From Legionella donaldsonii (GTDB lineage: Bacteria > Pseudomonadota > Gammaproteobacteria > Legionellales > Legionellaceae): DNA of 64,000 nucleotides. The stretch covers positions 288,501 through 352,500 of the forward strand of contig NZ_UGOA01000001.1 of assembly GCF_900452385.1 (NCBI RefSeq), written 5' to 3'. This document shows, one piece after another, positions 47,259-57,685 of this stretch. Numbering within the stretch: position 1 is the stretch's first letter; the number at the start of each line of letters is the position of its first letter. Both the position numbers and the translations under genes were made by a program. Below the pieces are notes generated by a model. The model was not told the origin of the DNA, searched no databases, and saw only the letters and a list, made by a program, of their open reading frames with translations.

Positions 47259-47828
47259 CTATTCTTTTGCGCGAGATACGTATTCACCTTTTCGGGTATC
47301 AACTTTAATCAACTCACCCGTTTGTACGAACAAAGGAACCCTCACCACAGCGCCTGTTTCCAGTTTTGCCGGTTTGCCGCCACCGCCAGAAGTATCGCCT
47401 TTAAGGCCAGGATCGGTTTCTGTGATTGCAAGAATAACAAAATTAGGGGGAGTGACCTGGATAGGTTCATTGTTCCACAAGGTAACCACACAAAGGTCCT
47501 GTTCTTTTAACCACTGTACCGCATCAGCTAAGGCTTCAGACGTTACCGCATATTGTTCAAAGCTGTCAGGAACCATAAAGTGCCATAGTTCACCATCCGT
47601 ATATAAATATTGCATTTCGACATCAGCAACATCTGCTGAAGGTAGGGTTTCACCGGTTTTGTAAGTACGTTCAACGACACGCCCTGTTTTCAGATTCCGG
47701 ATTTTCACACGTGTAAATGCCTGTCCTTTACCCGGTTTAACAAACTCACAATCGACAATGCTGCAAGGTGCATTATCAACCATAACTTTTAAACCATTCT
47801 TAAATTCATTGGTACTGTAGATTGCCAT
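47259..47828 (-). CDS. efp: Elongation factor P
   Basis: Rescues ribosomes stalled on polyproline. 189 residues from ATG 47828 ([15 protein letters not shown]); earlier reading to 47894 is not needed. The modification loop KPGKGQAF places Lys34 exactly as in E. coli. Three-domain pattern complete, ending [21 protein letters not shown]. Divergent from epmB, 69 bases apart, so one short region drives both. Confidence 0.97.
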   Translation of the reverse strand: MAIYSTNEFKNGLKVMVDNAPCSIVDCEFVKPGKGQAFTRVKIRNLKTGRVVERTYKTGETLPSADVADVEMQYLYTDGELWHFMVPDSFEQYAVTSEALADAVQWLKEQDLCVVTLWNNEPIQVTPPNFVILAITETDPGLKGDTSGGGGKPAKLETGAVVRVPLFVQTGELIKVDTRKGEYVSRAKE

Positions 47829-47897
47829 CAGTGCTCCACTGTTGAGATTTTGTTGCAATTTCGTTAGAGTTCGCAGTTTATCAATTTTGTACAATTA

Positions 47898-48881
47898 ATG
47901 CGAGATTACTCTATAAGTTGGCAGAAGATTCTGGCGCAAGGCTTTGCCACCGTCAATGAATTGCTGGAATTTTTAGCACTACCTTCTGGTTTAGGTAGTA
48001 CTGCTGCTGATAAACAGTTTAAAACCAGGGTTCCACGTAGTTTTGCTGCACGTATGCAACGCGGCAATCCCCGTGATCCGCTTCTTTTGCAAGTGCTTGC
48101 TGTTGAAGAGGAATTATCTGTTGCTGATGGTTACGTTGCGGATCCACTCCGTGAAAGCAAAGGTAATCCACTTCCTGGCTTATTACACAAGTATCAGGGG
48201 CGAGTATTGCTGACCTTAACGGGAGCTTGTGCTGTAAATTGCCGCTACTGTTTCCGACGGCATTTTCCTTATCAGAATAATAATCCGGGGCGTGATGGTT
48301 GGCAGCAGGTGCTTGATTATGTCCGTGCTGATACTAGCATCCGGGAAGTTATTTTGAGTGGTGGCGATCCGCTATTGGCAGCTGATGCAGTATTGGCTGA
48401 ATTGATACAGCAATTAGAGGCTATCCGCCATCTACAAACGCTGCGTTTTCATACGCGCATTCCGATTGTTTTGCCGGAACGGATTAATAAGGATTTATTA
48501 AAATTACTCGGGACAACCAGATTACAAAAAGTTGTTGTTTTACATAGCAATCATAAGCAAGAGCTTGATGAACAGGTTGCAGAGGCATGCTCGGCTTTGC
48601 GCCAGGTTGGATGTCACTTGCTTAATCAATCTGTTCTTCTAAAAGGCATTAATGATGAAGCAACTATTTTGGCCGAATTAAGTGAACGTCTTTTTGCCTG
48701 CGGAGTGCTACCTTATTATTTACATTTGTTAGATACAGTAGCGGGAGCTGCGCATTTTGATCTACCGCAAACAGCTGCCTTAGCAATTTATAGACAATTA
48801 CAAAAACAATTACCGGGCTATCTGGTTCCTCGTCTAGCGCGAGAAGAACCAGGAAAAGCCAGTAAAACACTTTTAATCTAA
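47898..48881 (+). CDS. epmB: EF-P beta-lysylation enzyme, lysine 2,3-aminomutase-like
   Basis: 327-residue radical-SAM enzyme that turns lysine into beta-lysine for EF-P Lys34. The iron-sulphur motif CAVNCRYCFRRH (about 112-123) and ILSGGDPLL are intact; PLP-Lys and C-terminal part follow KamA-family order. Placed next to efp, it almost certainly serves that factor. The partner ligase EpmA is not in this window. Confidence 0.93.
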   Translation: MRDYSISWQKILAQGFATVNELLEFLALPSGLGSTAADKQFKTRVPRSFAARMQRGNPRDPLLLQVLAVEEELSVADGYVADPLRESKGNPLPGLLHKYQGRVLLTLTGACAVNCRYCFRRHFPYQNNNPGRDGWQQVLDYVRADTSIREVILSGGDPLLAADAVLAELIQQLEAIRHLQTLRFHTRIPIVLPERINKDLLKLLGTTRLQKVVVLHSNHKQELDEQVAEACSALRQVGCHLLNQSVLLKGINDEATILAELSERLFACGVLPYYLHLLDTVAGAAHFDLPQTAALAIYRQLQKQLPGYLVPRLAREEPGKASKTLLI

Positions 48882-48893
48882 TTCGAACCGAGG

Positions 48894-50987
48894 CTATTGC
48901 GTTGAGCTCGCATAGAGCTGTAGTAACTTATCCTGAGCACAGTAATTACCATTAGTCATTGGTTTATAAGTACCATCTGCCTGCATCTCCCAGGCATTAC
49001 AATTATCGCGCAAATAATTTTTAAAAATTTCTTGCTTGATGCGTTTCTGGCAGTTTTCATCAAGGATAGGGAACATAATTTCAATGCGATTATACAAATT
49101 CCGTTCCATCAAGTCTGCACTGGAGCAATAGTAATGTTCTGCATGGTGGGTACGGAAATGATAAACGCGGTGATGTTCCAGGAACCGACCTACAATTGAA
49201 ATGACGCGGATATTATCAGAGACCCCCGGAATACCGGGTTTAAGGCAACAAACACTCCGTACTAAAAGATTAATTTTCACCCCTGCCTGAGAGGCGCGAT
49301 AAAGTGCCTGAATCATGGTTTTGTCAGTTAACCCATTGACCTTAATGTTGATCTCGGTCTCCTGGCCTTCGCGAGCACTTTGACTACATTCCTCTATTAA
49401 CTGTAAAAGATTTTTTTGTAAGGTAAAAGGAGAATGACATAAGGCTTTAAGTTTTACTGTTTTTCCAAGGCCAGTTAGTTGCTGAAAGATAATTTGCGTG
49501 TCAGCTGTAATGGTTGGTTCGCTGGTTAATAAGCCAAGATCAGTATAACGTTTCGCCGTTTGCTCATGATAGTTACCAGTACCCAAATGGACATAGCGCT
49601 TTAATTTTCCATGCGTTCTGCGCACGACAAGGGTCATTTTTGCGTGAGTTTTATAACCCATGACACCATAAAGAACGAGGACACCTGCTTCATGCAAATG
49701 ATTAGCAAGTTTTAAGTTTGATTCCTCATCAAAGCGTGCGCGAAGTTCAACGACTGCCGTGACTTCTTTACCGGAGCGAGCGGCTTCTATCAACGCTTTA
49801 ACCATTACTGATTCAGAGTGGGTTCGGTAAAGAGTTTGCTTGATCGCCAAAACATTGGGATCGGCGGCTGCCTGGTGAATAAAATCAATCACGACACCAT
49901 AGCTCTGATAAGGATGATGAAGTAAAATATCCTGTTCATCTAATACATTGAATAAATTGCGTTTTTCGTGAATAAATTCGGGATATTGCACTGTCAGTGG
50001 CGGGTAGTTTAAATCGGGTCGATCCACTCTGTTAATGGCGCTGTAATAACGTTGCAGGTTTACAGGTCCATCACAGTGATAAGTGTCTTCATGATGTAAA
50101 TGGTGCTTCTGTAATAGAAAATCAACAATGTTTGCTGGGCATTGCTTATCAACTTCCAGTCTAACCACATGTCCATAGTGCCGGGAAAAAAGTTCGCGTT
50201 GTACCGCGACAGCTAAATCTTCTATTTCTTCTTCCCGCAAAAACAGATCGCTATTACGGGTCAGACGGAAGGGATAACAACCGTTTATTTCCATTCCAGG
50301 GAACAAGCTGTGAATATGAGTTTGTATAATTGATGCTAAATAGACAAAATAATTGCCGCCCGTTGTACAAAGTTCTGAGGGCAGCGGAATCATTCTAGGT
50401 AAAGAACGTGGAGCATGCACTACAGCGTAATCAATGTTACGGTCAAAGGCGTCTTTCCCACGTAATGAGATAATAAAATTCAAACTTTTATTGAACAAAC
50501 GCGGAAATGGATGTGCTAAATCGAGCGCTATAGGACTGACTATAGGTAAAATTTCATTTTTGAAATAATGTTTTGCCCAGAGATGGATATCTTCCGTCCA
50601 ATCGTCAGTATTAAGAAAATGAATATTTTCCTTTTTCATCCCTGGAAGTAACTCTTTATTGAAGATGTCATAAAGTTCATCCGTGAGTAAATGAACTTTT
50701 TTACTTAATTGAGTAAAAATTTCATCGGGACGCAAACCATCTATGTTGAGTTTCCTTGATGACAAGGCAATTTTTTCTTTTAAACCGGCGACCCGGATTT
50801 CAAAAAATTCGTCAAGATTACCGCTACAAATGCAAAGAAAACGCATGCGCTCAAGTAATGGCACGCGTTCATCTTTTGCAAGTTGCAGTACACGCTCATT
50901 AAATGCAAGCGCGGTAAATTCTCGGTTGATATAGTATTCCGGGTTCTCTAAATCAATACTCAAACCAGGCTCCCCAAAAACATACAT
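48894..50987 (-). CDS. ppk1: Polyphosphate kinase 1
   Basis: About 697 residues from ATG 50987 (MYVFGEPGLSIDLENPEYYINRE); an upstream start at 51029 would add 14 residues not seen in the family. Reversibly transfers the ATP gamma-phosphate to polyphosphate. N-terminal domain (CSGNLDEFFEIRVAG), head (HPFPRLFNKSLNF) and the two phospholipase-D-like halves with YKTHAKMTLVVRR and HLGTGNYHE (phospho-His region) and RFLEHHRVYHF are complete. Stops 13 bases from epmB. Confidence 0.95.
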   Translation of the reverse strand: MYVFGEPGLSIDLENPEYYINREFTALAFNERVLQLAKDERVPLLERMRFLCICSGNLDEFFEIRVAGLKEKIALSSRKLNIDGLRPDEIFTQLSKKVHLLTDELYDIFNKELLPGMKKENIHFLNTDDWTEDIHLWAKHYFKNEILPIVSPIALDLAHPFPRLFNKSLNFIISLRGKDAFDRNIDYAVVHAPRSLPRMIPLPSELCTTGGNYFVYLASIIQTHIHSLFPGMEINGCYPFRLTRNSDLFLREEEIEDLAVAVQRELFSRHYGHVVRLEVDKQCPANIVDFLLQKHHLHHEDTYHCDGPVNLQRYYSAINRVDRPDLNYPPLTVQYPEFIHEKRNLFNVLDEQDILLHHPYQSYGVVIDFIHQAAADPNVLAIKQTLYRTHSESVMVKALIEAARSGKEVTAVVELRARFDEESNLKLANHLHEAGVLVLYGVMGYKTHAKMTLVVRRTHGKLKRYVHLGTGNYHEQTAKRYTDLGLLTSEPTITADTQIIFQQLTGLGKTVKLKALCHSPFTLQKNLLQLIEECSQSAREGQETEINIKVNGLTDKTMIQALYRASQAGVKINLLVRSVCCLKPGIPGVSDNIRVISIVGRFLEHHRVYHFRTHHAEHYYCSSADLMERNLYNRIEIMFPILDENCQKRIKQEIFKNYLRDNCNAWEMQADGTYKPMTNGNYCAQDKLLQLYASSTQ

Positions 50988-51082
50988 GGTAATAACGCTA
51001 GGGTAGTTGATCAGCCTTGTCGAAGGCAAGCGTTCTTATAGGCAGCTTGTTGCGTTTCTAGAGCGGCTTTATAGCGTTAATT

Positions 51083-51616
51083 TTAACGGACGATAAAGAA
51101 ACAAATGCCAATAAAAGCAAGGAATCCCCAAAAGGGTGATAAAGGGAAATAGACTAGTGCTGCAAAAAACAACATGGAGATAACTACTATAGGCCAGGAG
51201 AAATAGATGCCGACAACCCCTTGGGCAACGGAAAAAGAAGCGGCAGCGAGTAAGGCCAATGCACCATATTGCACCGCAATCATAATTTTACGCGTTATGG
51301 GGCTATTATGACTACTTAGGACTTGGTAGCCAACGATAGCCATAATTAGGCCAGGTAAATTTAAACAGGCAACAGCCAGGATTAAACCAGTCATTCCTGC
51401 TGCTTTATAACCGATTAAAGCCGATAATTTAACTGCAGTTAAACCAGGAAAAAGAAAACTTGAGCCAACCATGGCAACAAATTCTTCCGGGCTAATCCAT
51501 TGACGGTAATTGACCGCTTCGTACTCCAGTAATTTCAGCATGGAGTTGCCGCCACCCAGGGAAATAAAGCCAATCTTGCCAAAACTGTAAATGATAGACA
51601 GCAGATCTTTTATCAT
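51083..51616 (-). CDS. Half-size chromate-transporter-family protein
   Basis: 177 residues from ATG 51616, overlapping the upstream gene stop (ATGA). Membrane protein with FGKIGFISLGGGNSML near the N-terminus and PGLTAVKLSALIGYKAAG, the CHR signature. Short ChrA proteins normally work as N/C pairs; only one half is present here. Substrate may be chromate or sulphate-like anions; resistance is not implied. Confidence 0.83.
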   Translation of the reverse strand: MIKDLLSIIYSFGKIGFISLGGGNSMLKLLEYEAVNYRQWISPEEFVAMVGSSFLFPGLTAVKLSALIGYKAAGMTGLILAVACLNLPGLIMAIVGYQVLSSHNSPITRKIMIAVQYGALALLAAASFSVAQGVVGIYFSWPIVVISMLFFAALVYFPLSPFWGFLAFIGICFFIVR

Positions 51617-52233
51617 GACGCTAAAATTTGTTGTAGGAAATTGACATAGTCGCAAGAAATCTGACCTTTCAGCAAGTGGTTTGCTATCGTTGTGACCAAT
51701 AATTGTGAATGCCCTTCAATACAGGCACTGAAAAAAATTCTTTCATTTAATTCCAGACGCGCTAATTCGAGCTTGATGGTCGGAACAGTGCTAAATTTGT
51801 ACACTAAAGCTTCTTTTATTACCTCAATTTCCTGACTCTGAGTTTGCAGTTTGTTTAGTAAGTCAGCAGCAAGAAGATTATCGCTGCCTGGTATTAGTGC
51901 ATCAGTAGGGTATTCGTTGAGATTAATTTTCTTGCTATATCCGCAGAAGGTTGTTTTCTCTAAGAGGGGTTTGTAAAGTGGTTCAGAGCGCCGTCTCTTA
52001 ATGTTGTAATTGCAATTGGGTAAGAGTAAATAACAATCTTCTCGATGCTTGACCTGATAATTGGATAAAAGAAGAAAGCGCTCATCCAAGCCATTTAAAG
52101 TAATAATCGTATCATCTGGCCAGAAAAAACGTGCTTCCCAACGAAGTTCATCTCTTCCTGCCAGAGGAAGCTTGTCTAAAGCGAGTAAGTTATCGTTACT
52201 AATTTCAAAATTCCAAACCAAACGTTTGCTCAT
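51613..52233 (-). CDS. Hypothetical protein preceding the ChrA half
   Basis: 206 residues from ATG 52233 (GAGAG upstream). Has a basic/acid-rich core (YNIKRRRSEPLYKPLLEK) and repeated aromatic residues; vaguely CYTH-like ordering (RWEARFFW ... YLLLP ... IKRRR) but this is not convincing. No membrane helices. Overlaps the ChrA-half gene by 4 bases, so they are coupled. Confidence 0.6.
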   Translation of the reverse strand: MSKRLVWNFEISNDNLLALDKLPLAGRDELRWEARFFWPDDTIITLNGLDERFLLLSNYQVKHREDCYLLLPNCNYNIKRRRSEPLYKPLLEKTTFCGYSKKINLNEYPTDALIPGSDNLLAADLLNKLQTQSQEIEVIKEALVYKFSTVPTIKLELARLELNERIFFSACIEGHSQLLVTTIANHLLKGQISCDYVNFLQQILAS

Positions 52234-52498
52234 AGCTCTCAATAAAAAATAATGATCTAGCGCAAGACGATACGGCAGCAAAACAAGATAAGCAAGTTAT
52301 GTGTGTGCAATAGAAGAGGGCAATTAAACCAGGCAGAGCTTCGTCAAACCAGTTGAAAATTAAAAAATAAATTGCTTTTACCCTGGCTTTTTCTCTTGTG
52401 TGGGATGACTCGCAAAATGATTCAAGACAGGTATATACTAGGATTTACTCAATTAGTCCGTGGGATTACTCACCATTAAGGTAAAGGAAGGGATTGAT

Positions 52499-54937
52499 AT
52501 GGCTACACTTCTGTTTGTTATTTATTTGATATTCACCTTGGTGGTGCTCTATCACGGCATGAAGGCTTTAACCTGGGAAATAGGTAGTGCAGTTTATTTG
52601 ATACTTACCACCTTTGTATTTTCTATGCCTTGGTTCGCTGGTTTGTTAGTCTGGTTGGCAATAATCGTTGCTGTCACAATCATCCATGTCGAACATGTCC
52701 GTTTTGCTATCAGTGATTTTCTTTTTGATCGGGTAGGCAAATCAATTCCCAAGCTTACTAAAACAGAAGAGGAAGCTTTAAATGCTGGTGATACCTGGTT
52801 GGAGCAAGATATTTTTACGGGTTCACCTAATTGGGACAGGTTAGCCAATATTTCTTCAACACTGAGTGAAGAAGAACAATCTTTTCTTGATAATGAAACA
52901 CAAACTCTATGCGGCATGATTGATGAATGGAAGGTAAGTCAGGCCGGTGATTTACCGGAGAATGTTTGGAAGTATATTAAAGAAAAAGGTTTTTTAGGGT
53001 TAGTAATTCCCAAGGAGTATGGAGGCAAGGGTTTTTCTGCACGGGCTCATTCTGATATCGTTATGAAAATTGCCAGTCGTTCAGGGGTTGCTGCAGTGAC
53101 GGTCATGGTACCTAACTCCTTGGGACCAGGCGAATTACTTAATTATTACGGTACTACAGAGCAAAAAGAGCAATATTTGCCTAATCTTGCCAAAGGAGTG
53201 GATATACCCTGTTTTGCACTTACCGAGCCTGGAGCAGGTAGTGATGCGACCTCCATTCAGTCCGAAGCGGTGGTGGTTAAAAAGAAAATTGATGGCAAAA
53301 TGATTTTGGGCCTGAAGATTAATTTGAATAAACGCTGGATTACGCTTGCACCTATTGCGACGTTAATAGGTTTGGCAGTGAATTTAAAGGATCCGGATGG
53401 TTTGTTGAAAGGTGAGGGGGCAGAAGGGATTACCTGCTTACTGATCCCCAGGAATACCGAAAATCTTGAAATAGGAAATCGCCATTTGCCTGCTGATCAA
53501 CCCTTTATGAATGGTACTATCCGTGGAGAAAATATTTTTGTACCGATAACAACGATTATTGGCGGCCAAAAAAATGCTGGTCATGGGTGGCAAATGCTCG
53601 TTGAGTGTCTATCCATTGGTCGTTCAATTTCTCTGCCTGCATTAGGGGCGGCATCTTCGTCAATCGCTTATTTAACCACGGGTGCTTTTGCCAGAATCCG
53701 ACGTCAGTTTAATGTCGAAATTGGTCAATTTGAAGGGATAGAGGAAAAGCTGGCTGAAATTGCTGGTTTAAATTACTTAATCAATGCCAATCGCTTAATG
53801 ACAGTTGCCGCTGTTAATGAACATAAAAAACCTTCTGTTGCTTCGGCCATCACGAAATATTTTAATACAGAACTTGCTCGCATAACGGTAAATAATGCCA
53901 TGGATGTTCATGCAGGCCGTGCTGTTGTAGTTGGCCCGCGTAATTATTTGACTGGTTATTATCTAGGGGTGCCGGTTTCTATTACTGTAGAGGGTGCGAA
54001 TATTATGTCGCGTAATTTGTTGATTTTCGGACAAGGGTCAATGGCCTGCCATCCCTTTGTACGCGATGAATTTTATGCTATTTCGAAAGAAGACAAAGCC
54101 ACTTTCCGTTCTTTAATTTGGCAGCATATTCAGTATTTTATGGGTAATCTTGCCAAAACAATCTGTTCAGCATGGACAGGAGGACTTTTTATTTCTGCCC
54201 CGGCAAATAGTTTAAAGCGAGAATACCAGCGACTTGCTCGCTTAAGTCACGCTTATGCCTGGTTGGCCGATTTATCGTTAATTTATTTGGGTGGTGAGTT
54301 AAAGCGAAAGGAACGTTTATCGGCAAGATTAGCAGATGGCATGTCTTATCTTTATCTTGCTATGGCAGCATTGCTTTATTTTCAAAAAAATGAAGCGCAT
54401 GCTGATGAAAAAGTGCATGCTGAGTGGGCTGTTTCCTATTGTTTCTATCATGCGCAAAAAGCCATGATTGGCTTTTGCCAAAACTTCCCTTCCCGGCCAC
54501 TAGGATTGTTAGTCCGTTTGTTGGCCTTTCCTTTTGGACAAACAATGCGTTATCCAAGTGATAAGCTGGATCATCAATTGGCAAAATTAATGATGCAAAA
54601 TAACCATTATCGTGAGCAGATGACTAAATCACTCTACCTCAGTGGGGATTCGAAACAGCCCGTCGATAGGATGGAGAATGCTTTACAGCTTATCATCAAA
54701 CACGAGGAGCTGTTCAAAAAAATTAGTGGTCTCAAACGGTTTAAATTTGACGCTTTGAAAGAAAAACTGATCGACAAAGTCAATAAAGGTGAACTATCTC
54801 AGGAAGACATGGATGCAATTGTTGCTGTAGAGCGGGCGCGCTGGGATGCTATTCAAGTCGATGAGTTTTCTTTTGAGTCGATGAAGAATAAACAATTTTC
54901 TTCTGTTATTGATGGTTTTCCGAATCCGTTGGATTAA
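52499..54937 (+). CDS. fadE: Acyl-CoA dehydrogenase FadE
   Basis: 812 residues from ATG 52499 (AAGGAAGGG upstream), size typical of FadE. First oxidation step of fatty-acid beta-oxidation with FAD. N-terminal two membrane helices, then the dehydrogenase core: GYKGFSARAH-like segment (GGKGFSARAHS), FALTEPGAGSDA, and GRSISLPALGAAS; long C-terminal extension ending in SVIDGFPNPLD. Catalytic base lies in the YLGVPVSITVEGANIMSR segment region. Confidence 0.94.
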   Translation: MATLLFVIYLIFTLVVLYHGMKALTWEIGSAVYLILTTFVFSMPWFAGLLVWLAIIVAVTIIHVEHVRFAISDFLFDRVGKSIPKLTKTEEEALNAGDTWLEQDIFTGSPNWDRLANISSTLSEEEQSFLDNETQTLCGMIDEWKVSQAGDLPENVWKYIKEKGFLGLVIPKEYGGKGFSARAHSDIVMKIASRSGVAAVTVMVPNSLGPGELLNYYGTTEQKEQYLPNLAKGVDIPCFALTEPGAGSDATSIQSEAVVVKKKIDGKMILGLKINLNKRWITLAPIATLIGLAVNLKDPDGLLKGEGAEGITCLLIPRNTENLEIGNRHLPADQPFMNGTIRGENIFVPITTIIGGQKNAGHGWQMLVECLSIGRSISLPALGAASSSIAYLTTGAFARIRRQFNVEIGQFEGIEEKLAEIAGLNYLINANRLMTVAAVNEHKKPSVASAITKYFNTELARITVNNAMDVHAGRAVVVGPRNYLTGYYLGVPVSITVEGANIMSRNLLIFGQGSMACHPFVRDEFYAISKEDKATFRSLIWQHIQYFMGNLAKTICSAWTGGLFISAPANSLKREYQRLARLSHAYAWLADLSLIYLGGELKRKERLSARLADGMSYLYLAMAALLYFQKNEAHADEKVHAEWAVSYCFYHAQKAMIGFCQNFPSRPLGLLVRLLAFPFGQTMRYPSDKLDHQLAKLMMQNNHYREQMTKSLYLSGDSKQPVDRMENALQLIIKHEELFKKISGLKRFKFDALKEKLIDKVNKGELSQEDMDAIVAVERARWDAIQVDEFSFESMKNKQFSSVIDGFPNPLD

Positions 54938-55136
54938 TAGACGGTTTTACGGTCTCTTAACGGTTGCAAACGTTGGTTACTGCTCTTTAAAGGCTGTGAA
55001 TTTGCTATAATCATTAGAATTCCAAGAGGTAAGTCTTCGAATTCATGAGGATAAATTGCAAGATGGCCTGGGATGACGATTTCGCATCCATTAAGGATTA
55101 GATTTTTATTGGTAATGAATTATATGAGAGTGAATT

Positions 55137-55937
55137 ATGGCTAGATCGAAAGTAACGCGTAAAGGTAAACACGAGTTATTGCCACCTGCTAAGGCTTTTG
55201 GGCAAATCATCGAAGTGGCTACTACTACTGAGGCAATTGATTATGCTTGTGAACAGGCAAAAGCTAAATTTACGCAAACTGGGGTAATTAACAAAGGACC
55301 CGCTCAGACAATGTTGAAAAAGATGGATAATGCTCGCCAGAATGTCCATTATCTGCGCGGACCGAATGGTCAGCCTTGGAACGGTGAGATTAGTGCTAGC
55401 AATCCTTATGAAAATATGCAGCAGAATCTGGCGAAACAAGAAGCAGACCTTATGAATGACAAAATTCAGGATAAGGGTGTTGTAATGGATTATGCGTTCA
55501 GTCAAAAAGGCGACTATAGACGAGGCATTACTATAGATGGGGTTGAAATGGATGCCGAGAACGATGAAGATCGTGAAAAAATTGAAGTCGTTGATAATTT
55601 ATTTAATACCTGGCTTGCGAGCAATCACTATCGTAGTGATGATAGTGTCATCTATAAAAGCAATGAGAGTGGTGATTTTATTGTAGACAAGAAAGGCAAT
55701 AAGGTTAGAGCTAGTGGTGATGAGCTTAGCGATCTTATGAAAGGGGATAACGGATTTGAAAGCTATATGCAGGATCAAGGGATTGACGTGACTACACGGC
55801 AACAGTCCTTCCCGGGAGAAGAGCCTGCCGCTGCGGTGAGCAAAAAGCAACAGCAAGCCACTCAGCCCACCTCTGTACAAGAAGTGGACATCGAAGAGGT
55901 TCCCGATTATGAGGGGGTTCGAACTCCAAAGAGTTAA
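55137..55937 (+). CDS. Hypothetical soluble protein, effector candidate
   Basis: 266 residues, no signal peptide, highly polar and Gln/Asp/Lys rich. Mixed helix and disordered tail (AAVSKKQQQATQPTSVQEVD). The C-terminus is acidic (EEVPDYEGVRTPKS). No domain recognised. Composition and acidic tail resemble Dot/Icm substrates; that is inference. Stop overlaps the convergent murU end by 4 bases. Confidence 0.6.
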   Translation: MARSKVTRKGKHELLPPAKAFGQIIEVATTTEAIDYACEQAKAKFTQTGVINKGPAQTMLKKMDNARQNVHYLRGPNGQPWNGEISASNPYENMQQNLAKQEADLMNDKIQDKGVVMDYAFSQKGDYRRGITIDGVEMDAENDEDREKIEVVDNLFNTWLASNHYRSDDSVIYKSNESGDFIVDKKGNKVRASGDELSDLMKGDNGFESYMQDQGIDVTTRQQSFPGEEPAAAVSKKQQQATQPTSVQEVDIEEVPDYEGVRTPKS

Positions 55938-56593
55938 GTACGAGAAATGGTATTGGCGAATTTGAGTCGTTCAGAGGAGCCAATATCAATCCATAAACCC
56001 TGGTAGAGCTCTCCGCTGGCCAGGTTCTTGCCAGCCAAATCGCGAAGTAAAGGAACAACGGAGTATCTGCCTGTTTTGCATTGTTCAAAAACTTCTGGAC
56101 GATAACAAGTTATTCCCGCAAAAGTATATAATCTTTCGTTAGTTAGCTGTTGTTGATTATCCAAACCAAAATCACCCTGATTATGCTGTGGATTAGGAAC
56201 CAGAACCAGATGAACCATAGTTTCTTCCGTCAGGTGTAATTGCGTGAAGTCATAATCAGTAAAAACATCGGCGTTAACAGTTATAAAAGGTTTTTTGCCT
56301 AACAAAGGCAAAGCGGCGTGAATGCCGCCGCCTGTTTCAAGTCCGCCCGGCGGCTCAGGAGAATAGCAGATTTCAACTCCCCATTGGGCACCATTACCAA
56401 AATGTTGGCGTATTTGCCCGCCCAGGTAAGCATGATTAATAACGATACGTTCAAACCCCAATTGGGCAAGTCTTTCCACGTGATATTCAATTAATGGTTT
56501 GTTGTGTATCTGGCACATGGCTTTGGGTATTGTGTCAGTAAGGGGTTTAAGGCGTACTCCCCTGCCGGCAGCTAAAATCATGGCAGTTTTCAT
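55934..56593 (-). CDS. murU: N-acetylmuramate-1-phosphate uridylyltransferase
   Basis: 219 residues. Nucleotidyltransferase signature AAGRGVRLKPLTDTIPKAM (8-26), NADVFTDYDF and the family C-terminus. Second enzyme of the anabolic MurNAc recycling route, makes UDP-MurNAc, bypassing MurA/MurB and so giving low-level intrinsic fosfomycin tolerance where known. Its start overlaps the amgK stop (ATGA). Confidence 0.93.
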   Translation of the reverse strand: MKTAMILAAGRGVRLKPLTDTIPKAMCQIHNKPLIEYHVERLAQLGFERIVINHAYLGGQIRQHFGNGAQWGVEICYSPEPPGGLETGGGIHAALPLLGKKPFITVNADVFTDYDFTQLHLTEETMVHLVLVPNPQHNQGDFGLDNQQQLTNERLYTFAGITCYRPEVFEQCKTGRYSVVPLLRDLAGKNLASGELYQGLWIDIGSSERLKFANTISRT

Positions 56594-57573
56594 GGTAAAC
56601 GAATCCTATTTTGCATGAATTGATAAAAAGGATGTAATTCTTCGTAGGTTTCGAGACACGCCATTACATAATGATGGGTTAGCGGTAAGTCCTGCAAATA
56701 ATTGGCTTTATTATCACGCAAATACAAGCGGGAGAAAACACCGAGCACTTTTAAATGGCGTTGTAGACCACACCAGTCGAAGGCACGTGTAAATGCTGAT
56801 AAAGACCAACCTGTTGCACTGGGTGCTTGACTATGGAAAGTAGTTAGCCATTTCATGACCTGTTCGCGAGGCCATTGGATGTAGCAATCTTTCAGGAGAG
56901 AGACCAGGTCATAAGTAAAGGGGCCACGCATTGCATCCTGAAAATCGATAATTCCCAAAGCATGATCTTCATGTTCAGCAAGCAACATAATATTGCGTGA
57001 ATGGTAATCGCGGTGAATAAAGCACTGTGGCTGTTCCAAGATTGTGTCGCACAGTTGAGCAAATGTTTCATCTAATAGTTTTTCTTCTGCTGCAGTTAGT
57101 TTTATTTTTAAATAAGCATCTAAAAACCATTCCCGAAAGACATTTAACTCATACATGATGAAGGGCCTATCAAAGATAGGCAGTTGTGCCGTTGCTTGAG
57201 TTGAACATTGCTGCATTTTGATGAGTGTATTCATAGCCATAGGGTATAATTTGTTAGCCGTTTCTACGTTGAGATGATTGAGTAGCAACGCGTCACCAAA
57301 ATCATCCAGCAGAGCAAAGCCTTGTTCTTTATCGACGACATGGATCTGTGGGGTACGTACACCAGCAGTGGTTAACAAGCCAGCTACAGTGAGAAAAGGT
57401 TGTAACGCTTCTTTATCAGGGGGGGCATCCATAACTACTTGGGTCATCGAATTATGGTGAAGACGGAAATAACGCCTGAAACTGGCATCACCTGCTAGAG
57501 GATGTAGGGTAAATTTAGACGGGGCAAGCACTTTTTCAAGCCAGTTGTTAAGTGCGTTTTGTCGATTATGCAT
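56590..57573 (-). CDS. amgK: N-acetylmuramate/N-acetylglucosamine kinase
   Basis: 327 residues, aminoglycoside-phosphotransferase fold. Catalytic loop FIHRDYHSRNIML (about 187-199) and metal IIDFQDAMRGPFTYDLVSLLKD. Phosphorylates MurNAc at the anomeric position ahead of MurU. The amgK-murU pair divergent from lptD-surA matches the arrangement in pseudomonads and other gammaproteobacteria. Confidence 0.92.
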   Translation of the reverse strand: MHNRQNALNNWLEKVLAPSKFTLHPLAGDASFRRYFRLHHNSMTQVVMDAPPDKEALQPFLTVAGLLTTAGVRTPQIHVVDKEQGFALLDDFGDALLLNHLNVETANKLYPMAMNTLIKMQQCSTQATAQLPIFDRPFIMYELNVFREWFLDAYLKIKLTAAEEKLLDETFAQLCDTILEQPQCFIHRDYHSRNIMLLAEHEDHALGIIDFQDAMRGPFTYDLVSLLKDCYIQWPREQVMKWLTTFHSQAPSATGWSLSAFTRAFDWCGLQRHLKVLGVFSRLYLRDNKANYLQDLPLTHHYVMACLETYEELHPFYQFMQNRIRLP

Positions 57574-57685
57574 GTTATACTCCTCAGCCTTGTTTTTTAG
57601 AGCCGGCCATGAAATTCTACAGAATTTACTGAGAGAATTTCACGTAGACTCTTGCTTGCAGGTGTCATGTTTTTTTGCAATTGAC

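Noticed and set aside
51613..52233. CYTH-like identity for the gene before ChrA
   Set aside because: The ExExK motif is not present and the similarity is only a vague order of charged strands.
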